Source of the DNA: Candidatus Haliotispira prima
Lineage (GTDB): Bacteria > Spirochaetota > Spirochaetia > SP-2023
Assembly (NCBI GenBank): GCA_029867005.1
Contig: CP123443.1
Coordinates: forward strand, 806,001-870,000
Length of the DNA stretch: 64,000 bases
Direction of reading: 5' to 3'
This document shows, in pieces, positions 57,698 to 64,000 of this stretch. The position numbers and the translations under genes were made by a program. Numbering within the stretch: position 1 is the first letter of the stretch; the number at the start of each line of letters is the position of its first letter. The notes below the pieces were generated by a model. It saw only the letters and a list, made by a program, of their open reading frames with translations, was not told the origin of the DNA and ran no database searches.

Positions 57698-59009
57698 TGC
57701 GCAATACCTCTATTAGATTGATATGCAGAAATTTGCGAGTTGCCAGCCAGCCGGCGGCACTGCTGAATACCAGGGCAGAACCCGCAACGATGAACAAATC
57801 CTGGGACGATACGTCAGTCGCGATATGAGGAATCAGACCCGGGCCTTCGAATAGCAGGCCGCTGATCCAAAGCAGGATTTCGTTCATGTACCGGCTGACT
57901 AAAATGCCGCAGACGGTACCCAATCCCACACCCAACAGACCGACCAGAAGGCTCTCCAGCAGGAAGATGCTGCGCACCTCGGCGGTGCCTGCCCCCAGTG
58001 CCCGCAACAGCATCAGTTCCGGGATACGGGCATAGACAGTACGCCGGGTAGATTGGAAAATTTGAAAGGCCACGACGATAAAGATCAGGCTAACCAACAG
58101 TTGCAAAAAGGATTTCTCGGTGCGCAGGGCATTAAAGAAGGCACGGTTGGCCTCGCGTCCGGTACGTATCCGGTACCGTGAAATTTTTCCGGCCTGTCTC
58201 ATGGACTCCATCTGTTGTGTCACTTGGTGTTTGACACTGTTTGCCAAGCTTTTGTGACGCAGCTTCAGTCCCAAGTAATATTCACTACCGTGAAATAGTT
58301 GGTCGGTCAGCGAGCTAAGACCAATAAAAACATAGTTTTTTTCAACATTGGGGTTGCCCAGTCGATACGTGGCACTGACGAGGAACTCGTTCTGTTTTGC
58401 CTCGATATTTCTGCTGCCGGCAACGTGTTCTGCGCTGATCACTTGGATCAATTCACCCGGACCAAAGCCGTGCTCATAGGAAAATGTGTGGCCGATCCAC
58501 ATGTGGTTGGGCTCCTCCAAGTCTTTCTCCAAGACAGGGCCCATCGTGTGCATCACGGCCTTGCGCCCGCGGTCCCGCACAAAATCCTGCGTTTCCACCG
58601 CCCGTATCACGGCGACTACCGGTTCGCCATATTCCGTATTTAGGAGCATGGGGGCCTCGCGAAAACGGGTCACATTTTGAATAACCGGATTCTCCCTCAG
58701 GTGTTCGCGCAGCAGGACGCTTTCGGTTTCATTTTCCACGATGATTTGTAAATGATAGGCCGTCACTTCATCAATGGAATCTGTCAGGAGACTTTGCAGT
58801 CCACTCATACCTGTTAGTACGGAAATCAGAGTGAGTACCCCGATCATAATGCCGAGAACGGCCAGCCACAGGGAGGAGCCTGCGTGGACAGTGCTGCGGC
58901 CGCGCAAATATTTGGAGACCAGCCAGAGTAACCAGCCTATATTGCGTTTGGGAGCATGGAAAGGGAGGCGGAAACCCGGCCGGCCACCAATATTCTGCTT
59001 TCGCATCAT
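57690..59009 (-). CDS. lolC: LolC/LolE-family lipoprotein-releasing permease (first gene of lol set)
   Basis: About 439 aa from the ATG at 59009 (GGAA 8 bp upstream; a TTG at 59024 also possible). Same layout as the downstream permease: basic N-terminus, first helix LWLAVLGIMIGVLTLISVLTGM, long periplasmic domain, then three helices with RIPELMLLRALGAGTAEVRSIFLLE (FtsX family). A heterodimer LolC-LolE with LolD is expected. Confidence 0.88.
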   Translation of the reverse strand: MMRKQNIGGRPGFRLPFHAPKRNIGWLLWLVSKYLRGRSTVHAGSSLWLAVLGIMIGVLTLISVLTGMSGLQSLLTDSIDEVTAYHLQIIVENETESVLLREHLRENPVIQNVTRFREAPMLLNTEYGEPVVAVIRAVETQDFVRDRGRKAVMHTMGPVLEKDLEEPNHMWIGHTFSYEHGFGPGELIQVISAEHVAGSRNIEAKQNEFLVSATYRLGNPNVEKNYVFIGLSSLTDQLFHGSEYYLGLKLRHKSLANSVKHQVTQQMESMRQAGKISRYRIRTGREANRAFFNALRTEKSFLQLLVSLIFIVVAFQIFQSTRRTVYARIPELMLLRALGAGTAEVRSIFLLESLLVGLLGVGLGTVCGILVSRYMNEILLWISGLLFEGPGLIPHIATDVSSQDLFIVAGSALVFSSAAGWLATRKFLHINLIEVLRNE

Positions 59010-59078
59010 AGATATATTTCCCAATATATTGCCTGGTCTTTGCTTGTCTTTATTTGTTTCATGCCGGGCAGAAAAAAT

Positions 59079-60500
59079 CTAGTTAAAATCTTCCGGTACG
59101 GGTACACCTGCACTTGGGGATATTACCTCCGTATACAGTTGGTCACCATAGCTGTAGTAGATCTTGGCTACTGCTACACCGTCAAAGTAGAGTTCCTCTG
59201 TATAAGAATACAAATCACTGTAAGTACGGATTCTGTCAATATTACTATTTAAGTAAAATTCCACTACCTGCGGAGACAGATTCTGACCCGTGTAGCTGTA
59301 GCGTTCCTCAACATAGCGGTCCTGGTTCCATTCTATTTGTTTTCTGTTGGCCAAGCGGCCCAATTTGTCATAGTTGTAGATTTCAGTCTCCAAAAGTTTA
59401 TTACTTTGCCAGATCTGTTTTTGCAGCAGGAGTCCCTGTGCATCGTAGTCATATTCGGTGACCCGCTGTGGCTCGGTAAGGGTTGTCTTATCCAGCGTGC
59501 CATTGGCAGAATATTGGAAGTTTGTGCGTTTTGTTACAACGTTCTCCTGATAGAGGATTTGGCTGACGTTCTGCCGTTTGCCGTTATAGAGGCTGACCAG
59601 GTATTTTTCTCGCCCTGCGTAGTTCTGGACAAAGGTGTCTACGCCCGGCAGCTGGTATTGGACCAAGCTTTGGTTCCTTGTATGCATCTGAATTTTCAGT
59701 TTCACCAGTTGGCCGGTGCCGTCCAGTCGATAGTTGTTCTCCCGAGTCAGTTGGCCATCACCATCGTACAGTAAACTACGTTCCAAGGCTCCATTTTCGT
59801 CATAGAAGAGCAAGTGCCGGTCGCGGATTTTTTTGGTTTCTTCCGAATATGTACTAATTTCGGAAAGGAAGCCGGTCTGTTCGTCAAAGAAACGGTTTTC
59901 CAGCAGTATGCCGCCGCGTTTGCGCTGCTCCTGAAAAGCCTTGCCATTGCGATAAGTCTTCAGCCAGGTATCTCGTGGTCGGCCCCGAAAATAGAGTGTC
60001 TTCAGGCGTTGTTGGGGCCCGGATTCAATTTCCAAACCCCATTGCTGCCGGTTGAAGGCTTCGGGTTTCTCCAGCCGTTCCAGAGCCATCCCCAGTTGAT
60101 TGGAACGGTACCGGCGAGTCTCTTTTTTTACCGTTTCCTGTGTCGGCTCCGCTTTTGGCTCCTCAATTGTGCCCTCTTTTGCTTCCGCATTTTCACTGCC
60201 GTTCGGCAATGTTTCTGCGGGTGCCGCACCGTCCGGCGGGTTTCCCGATGCGGGTGATTCGGGCACATCGTTTCCTGTGCCGTCTTGCTCTTGGGGCGGG
60301 GGTGCAGGAAGGGGCGGGTTTTGATTCAGGCCGGGAGCAAGTGGTTGTTCTTCCGGGTCTGGTGGAGGCGGTGGGGCATCCTGAGCAATGACAAAAAAGA
60401 GGGGTATTGCGAGTAACGCCACAATTCCCAGAGTCGAGAGGAACCTCGATTGGGTCTTGCGTTTCTGTTTTTGTCGTGGAATGGGCTTGGTTCGGTTCAT
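59079..60500 (-). CDS. Membrane-anchored or secreted protein with YD-like repeats, unknown function
   Basis: About 473 aa from an ATG at 60500. A basic N-terminus and one hydrophobic helix (FLSTLGIVALLAIPLFFVIA) precede a Pro/Glu/Gly-rich low-complexity segment (about residues 35-115). The remainder has short repeats with YDENGALERSLLYDGDGQLTREN, YDYDAQGLLLQKQIW and YNYDKLGRLANRKQI. These resemble RHS/YD or YwqK-type beta repeats, which often form surface structures. An ATG at 60545, inside a 10-bp tandem repeat, is in the same frame; neither start has a clear ribosome-binding site. No function proposed. Confidence 0.75.
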   Translation of the reverse strand: MNRTKPIPRQKQKRKTQSRFLSTLGIVALLAIPLFFVIAQDAPPPPPDPEEQPLAPGLNQNPPLPAPPPQEQDGTGNDVPESPASGNPPDGAAPAETLPNGSENAEAKEGTIEEPKAEPTQETVKKETRRYRSNQLGMALERLEKPEAFNRQQWGLEIESGPQQRLKTLYFRGRPRDTWLKTYRNGKAFQEQRKRGGILLENRFFDEQTGFLSEISTYSEETKKIRDRHLLFYDENGALERSLLYDGDGQLTRENNYRLDGTGQLVKLKIQMHTRNQSLVQYQLPGVDTFVQNYAGREKYLVSLYNGKRQNVSQILYQENVVTKRTNFQYSANGTLDKTTLTEPQRVTEYDYDAQGLLLQKQIWQSNKLLETEIYNYDKLGRLANRKQIEWNQDRYVEERYSYTGQNLSPQVVEFYLNSNIDRIRTYSDLYSYTEELYFDGVAVAKIYYSYGDQLYTEVISPSAGVPVPEDFN

Positions 60501-60530
60501 TATAATTGTACTGCGTATTGTATCCTTTGT

Positions 60531-60580
60531 TTCATTGGGTTTCATTGGGTTTCATTGGGTTTCATCGGGTTCAATCGGGT
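60531..60580 (-). repeat. 10-bp tandem repeat, about 5 units, upstream of the YD-repeat gene
   Basis: TTCATTGGGT x3, then TTCATCGGGT and TCAATCGGGT (plus strand). On the minus strand the standard units carry ATG (ACCCAATGAA), so successive ATGs fall in different frames, and only the last (60545) is in frame with the gene. Confidence 0.85.
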
Positions 60581-60604
60581 GTCAAACGGAGAGTCCTGTC
60601 GAGC

Positions 60605-61738
60605 TCATTTCGGGTTTGGGACCCTTCCGTCCGGCAGATCCTGTTCCGCATCGGAGGCTTGAGAAGCAGAATGGGCAGGACGGAGAGGACGGGCAGAATG
60701 GCCGGAACGAGGTACGGAGCGAAATGAGTCAACGCGGGAATAGGCCGAGCAATCAAAGCCGGCAAAGCGGCCCTCTCGGGCGTATTCGTAAGCTATTGCA
60801 GCAATCATCACGGCGTTGTCTGTACAATAATCCGGGCTTGGCATTGAGACTTGCCAGTTGTCGTCTTGTGACAACCGCTCCAGCTCTGAGCGGAGGTAAC
60901 TGTTAGCGGCCACACCTCCGCCGATGGCCACTTGACGGAGGCCTGTGCATTCCACAGCCCGAGTCACCCGGTCGAGGAGCATGTCTACGATGGCCTTTTG
61001 GTAAGAGGCCAGTAGGTTTTCCAGGCTGTCCGACTTGCCCGGTCGTAAAAACTGCCGGTGTTGCCAAATTGCGGCCGTCTTCAGTCCTGAAAATGACACA
61101 TCCAGATCGCGGGGGCTGTTCTTCAATTTGGGTTGGGGGAAAATATAGGCACCGGCATCTCCGTTTTGGGCCATGCGGTCAATCACGGCTCCGCCGGGAT
61201 AGCCCAAGCCATAGTGCTTGGCTATTTTGTCAAAGGCTTCGCCACAGGCATCGTCGATGCTGGCACCCAGAGTTTCGACATTGTTATAGGCATGTACTAC
61301 GCAGATCATCGTGTGCCCGCCCGACACCAGCAGGCCGATGTAGGGATAGTCCGGAGCCTGTTCAGTCTCAACCTCAATTTTCGGGACGTACAGATGGGCC
61401 AGGATGTGATCTGCTGCGATCAGCGGTTTACCGCCGGCCCAAGCCAAACCTTTGGCAAAGGACAGGCCAACCAGCAGGGCCCCGATCATACCCGGCTGGT
61501 TGGTCACAGCAATGGCATCCATATCTTCTAAACGACAGTTGGCCTGTTCCAAGGCTTCGGTGCAGATATTGGATATCCATTCGCAGTGCAGCCGCGCCGC
61601 AATTTCAGGGACCACACCGTCATACAGTTTGTGCTGCTCAATCTGTGAGGCGATAATATTGGAATGTACCCACCGGCCATCTTCAACCACGGCAGCGGCA
61701 CATTCGTCGCAAGAACTTTCTATTCCCAGGATGCGCAT
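60605..61738 (-). CDS. tsaD: TsaD, tRNA N6-threonylcarbamoyladenosine transferase
   Basis: About 377 aa. TsaD transfers threonylcarbamoyl to A37 of ANN-decoding tRNAs, with TsaB/TsaE (not in the window). MRILGIESSCDECAAAVV start, metal-binding His pair in DHILAHLYVP, VSGGHTMICVV and the LDVSFSGLKTA segment are diagnostic. The frame is open to 61873, but only the ATG at 61738 gives the normal N-terminus, 9 bp after the cimA stop. The C-terminal tail after FAGFDCSAYSRVDSF is about 35 residues longer than usual and low in complexity. Confidence 0.95.
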   Translation of the reverse strand: MRILGIESSCDECAAAVVEDGRWVHSNIIASQIEQHKLYDGVVPEIAARLHCEWISNICTEALEQANCRLEDMDAIAVTNQPGMIGALLVGLSFAKGLAWAGGKPLIAADHILAHLYVPKIEVETEQAPDYPYIGLLVSGGHTMICVVHAYNNVETLGASIDDACGEAFDKIAKHYGLGYPGGAVIDRMAQNGDAGAYIFPQPKLKNSPRDLDVSFSGLKTAAIWQHRQFLRPGKSDSLENLLASYQKAIVDMLLDRVTRAVECTGLRQVAIGGGVAANSYLRSELERLSQDDNWQVSMPSPDYCTDNAVMIAAIAYEYAREGRFAGFDCSAYSRVDSFRSVPRSGHSARPLRPAHSASQASDAEQDLPDGRVPNPK

Positions 61739-61749
61739 AGGAGGGACTC

Positions 61750-63441
61750 TTACTGATTGAGAATGAACCGGTTGTAGTAGTAGTCGTAAGAATCTTTCAA
61801 AGCCTGAATCGAGGCATCCACAATATTTTTGGAAACACCGACCGTGTCCCAGGTTTTCGGCAGGCTGCCACATGCGGAAGAAATCACCACGCGGACACAG
61901 GCATTCGTCGCATCTTCAGGGTTGATGACACGCACCCGGTAGTCCACCAGCGACAGTTCTTTGAGGAATGCAAAATGGTTGTTCGGTTTGTTGTCTTTCT
62001 CCGTGTCATCTATGTGATTGAGAAACAGAGCGTTGCGGATAGCAGCATCCAGCGTGGCCACCGGGCCATCGCCAACTCCGGCTCCCATGAGGTCCAGTAC
62101 CTCTCCCTCGTCATCGAGTTTGGCTTTGAGAAACAGACGACCCACCGTTTGGCTCTCAAATTCGCGGGTGCGGAAAATCTCTATGTGGTAGTTCGTCATC
62201 TCAAATAGTGGCCGGAAAATGCCCAGCACCCGGCGGGCCTCCAGTTCCAGGGAAGCCTCGGCAGCTTCGTAGAGGTAGCCCCCGGCCTCTCGGGTTTTGA
62301 TACGCCGGATCAGGTTGCGCACTTCCGGTGAATTTTTTTCCAGACTTTTGCTTTGGCTCGGGTTGGAATTTTGGCTGCCCATTTTGCTCTTGTGGGTATT
62401 GTGCAGCTCTTGCAGCAGGGGCAGAACGGAGGCCCGCCCGGCCAACTCGGAAACGACCAAGTGCCGTTGATTGCCAACTTTGGCACTGTCGATATGCTCC
62501 ATCAAAGCCGAATCTTTGAGAATTACGTCTGCGTGCTGGCCGGCTTTGTGCCCGAAGGCGGCGTCGCCGACGTAGGGCTGCTTGCGGTCCGGCACTGCGT
62601 TGGTCTTCTCACTGATGTAGCGGGATAGCTCGGTCAGGCCTGACAGTTGCGGGCTACACTGTACCTCTATGCCCATCTTGAGGGAGACGTTGGGGATGAT
62701 GGAAATCAGGTTGGCGTTGCCACAACGTTCGCCAATACCGTTGATGGTGCCGTGGACATGGAGGGCCCCGGCGGCCACAGCCGCCAGCGAACAGGCCACA
62801 GCGCATTCGGCATCGTTGTGACAGTGGATCCCCAGCCGTTCCGGCGGAATATTTTCCTGTTTCAGCCGGTCAAAGACCTCGCTGACTTGGTGCGGTAGTG
62901 TGCCGCCGTTGGTATCGCACAATACAATTCGGTCGGCTCCGGAGTCCAGAGCGGTGCGGAGAACCTGTAGCGAGTAGTCTTGGTTGCTAAAGTATCCGTC
63001 AAAGAAATGCTCGATGTCGATGATGACCTCACGGTTCCTCTGTTTAAAGCCGGAAATGGAATCGTCGATCATACGCAGATTCTCTTCCAGGCTGGTACCG
63101 ATCACTTTGTGGACGTGCGCGTCCCAACCCTTGCCCACTACTACCACTGTTGGTGTTTCGGCTTCCAGCAGGGCCTTGATGTTGGCATCCTGATCAACAG
63201 AGGCATCGGGGCGGCGCGTAGAACCGAAGGCCACGAGTTTGGCATGTTTTAGATTCAGCATCTTGGCGTGGCGAAAATATTCACTTTCGCGCTCGGATGC
63301 CAAGGGGAAACCGCCCTCAATATAGTCGATGCCAAAGGCATCCAGCCGCTCGGTAATATCCAGTTTGTCCTGTAACGAAAAGCTGATTCCAATTCCCTGA
63401 GCTCCGTCGCGCAGTGTGGTATCCAAAAATGTTACGGCCAT
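61750..63441 (-). CDS. cimA: (R)-citramalate synthase
   Basis: 563 aa DRE-TIM enzyme that condenses pyruvate and acetyl-CoA to citramalate, the first step of threonine-independent isoleucine synthesis. FLDTTLRDGAQGIGISFS holds the catalytic Arg-Asp pair. Metal ligands are visible in GIHCHNDAECAVA and HVHGTINGIGERCGN. A C-terminal LeuA dimerisation/regulatory domain is present (about 410-560). CimA is favoured over isopropylmalate synthase by the DGAQG motif and length. GAGG lies 7 bp before the ATG at 63441; an upstream ATG at 63495 is less likely. tsaD follows directly. Confidence 0.9.
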   Translation of the reverse strand: MAVTFLDTTLRDGAQGIGISFSLQDKLDITERLDAFGIDYIEGGFPLASERESEYFRHAKMLNLKHAKLVAFGSTRRPDASVDQDANIKALLEAETPTVVVVGKGWDAHVHKVIGTSLEENLRMIDDSISGFKQRNREVIIDIEHFFDGYFSNQDYSLQVLRTALDSGADRIVLCDTNGGTLPHQVSEVFDRLKQENIPPERLGIHCHNDAECAVACSLAAVAAGALHVHGTINGIGERCGNANLISIIPNVSLKMGIEVQCSPQLSGLTELSRYISEKTNAVPDRKQPYVGDAAFGHKAGQHADVILKDSALMEHIDSAKVGNQRHLVVSELAGRASVLPLLQELHNTHKSKMGSQNSNPSQSKSLEKNSPEVRNLIRRIKTREAGGYLYEAAEASLELEARRVLGIFRPLFEMTNYHIEIFRTREFESQTVGRLFLKAKLDDEGEVLDLMGAGVGDGPVATLDAAIRNALFLNHIDDTEKDNKPNNHFAFLKELSLVDYRVRVINPEDATNACVRVVISSACGSLPKTWDTVGVSKNIVDASIQALKDSYDYYYNRFILNQ

Positions 63442-63708
63442 AATATCCTCTACTTTTTTATGTGGGGATTTACGTGGGAAAATATATTTGCTCAAAAGTA
63501 TTCTGCGGCGTGATTCTCTCGGAAGATGCTGCTGAAGTTGTTATTTACGGGTTACAGGCAGAGATGAATCCAGACGCTTGGAATTTGGGATCGGATTGCT
63601 GTGGAAGAAAGATATTCTCCACAATCTTCACATAGTAGCGAGTTCTGTTCTGCTTCTCAATGACTGTCACCCCCGGCGCGCATAAACAAGGAAAAAAAGA
63701 TACACCGG

Positions 63709-63772
63709 GAAGCCACAGGAACAAAAAAACAGCACCGAGAATCCGGTGCTGTTTTTTTGTTCCTGTGGCTTC
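63709..63772 (-). terminator. Bidirectional terminator with perfect 29-bp arms
   Basis: Arms 63709-63737 and 63744-63772 are exact reverse complements around a 6-nt loop, with internal A7/T7 runs that give a U-tract in either direction. It lies about 20 bp after the stop of the gene at the right edge. Confidence 0.92.
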
Positions 63773-63792
63773 TGATTCGGATCAGAGAAAAC

Positions 63793-64000
63793 TTACTTGA
63801 TCAGGCTACGAGACTTGAGGAACTTGATGGCAACTTCTTTGGGTTTAATTTTCTTTTCCTCAACATCATAGTTCATGGCTGTCATCGTCTCATCATCAAT
63901 TGTACCTACCAGCTTAGCCAGAATGCCCGGAAGTTCGGGGAAACGCTCCAGAGCGTCTTGGCGGGCCACAGTGACGGCATAGTAGGGAGGGAAGAACGAC
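63793..64000 (-). CDS. Osmoprotectant (glycine betaine/choline-type) ABC transporter substrate-binding protein, C-terminal end
   Basis: The last 68 codons before a TAA at 63793-63795; the 5' part is beyond the window. The tail YYAVTVARQDALERFPELPG, then the DDETMTAMNYDVEEKKIKPK segment and EVAIKFLKSRSLIK, matches the C-terminus of OpuAC/ProX-like binding proteins (NYxV...PxEVAxxFL). The exact ligand cannot be judged from the fragment. Confidence 0.75.
   Translation of the reverse strand, partial: SFFPPYYAVTVARQDALERFPELPGILAKLVGTIDDETMTAMNYDVEEKKIKPKEVAIKFLKSRSLIK

Overview
The window looks like part of the chromosome of a Gram-negative bacterium, most likely a spirochaete (Spirochaetota). 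The support is indirect: an mglB-mglA-mglC sugar transporter, LolCDE lipoprotein sorting, a FliG-like protein, BspA/DUF285 surface lipoproteins and several large proteins of no recognised family. No rRNA or other species marker is present, so this is an inference.

Layout. 1-10,938: a large envelope-like gene running off the left edge (minus strand), then plus-strand genes for an unknown 603-aa protein, a SurA/PpiD-like foldase, an SAF-domain NAD(P) oxidoreductase and two paralogous beta-barrel-like exported proteins. 11,281-15,818: a MalY/PatB aminotransferase, YggT and RecG. 15,955-29,850: an accessory island of eight minus-strand surface-lipoprotein loci. 29,971-35,713: a six-gene red-type RuBisCO operon (cbbL-cbbS-cbbX-cbbY-fbp-prk). 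36,269-45,780: a FliG-like gene, prfA, a GGDEF diguanylate cyclase, ftsY, parB, parA and tRNA-Phe(GAA). 45,957-50,711: an A-T-R NRPS-like reductase and argJ. 51,443-55,258: mglBAC. 55,535-59,009: a LolE/LolD/LolC set. 59,079-63,441: an unknown anchored protein, tsaD and cimA. The right edge holds the 3' end of an osmoprotectant-binding protein gene.

The main discovery candidate is the lipoprotein island. Seven of its eight loci carry a tandem heptanucleotide tract (GGATATT on the plus strand, AATATCC in the coding sense) between a well-placed ATG and the signal-peptide/lipobox segment. Seven is not a multiple of three, so each gain or loss of a unit changes the reading frame, and the off-frames I read through end at stops at or soon after the tract. 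By reading the frames, only the locus at 24,207-25,523 (7 units) is ON. Two near-identical paralogues (6 units) and three others (4 units) are OFF. One has an extra 5 bp that creates a stop before the tract. The eighth locus (17,321-21,220) has a degenerate tract and is open. The same promoter-start-tract-signal-peptide cassette is joined to different mature proteins. This looks like a phase-variable surface array of BspA-type and Fn3/Ig-like lipoproteins. It appears to be switched by slipped-strand mispairing and perhaps by recombination between paralogues.

The second notable feature is the complete red-type form I RuBisCO operon with its activase (CbbX), misfire-product phosphatase (CbbY), phosphoribulokinase and FBPase. 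This is unexpected in a spirochaete-like background and suggests acquisition of Calvin-cycle capacity. It has a TTGCAA-17-GATAAT promoter and a leader of about 310-320 nt with no recognised regulator gene beside it.
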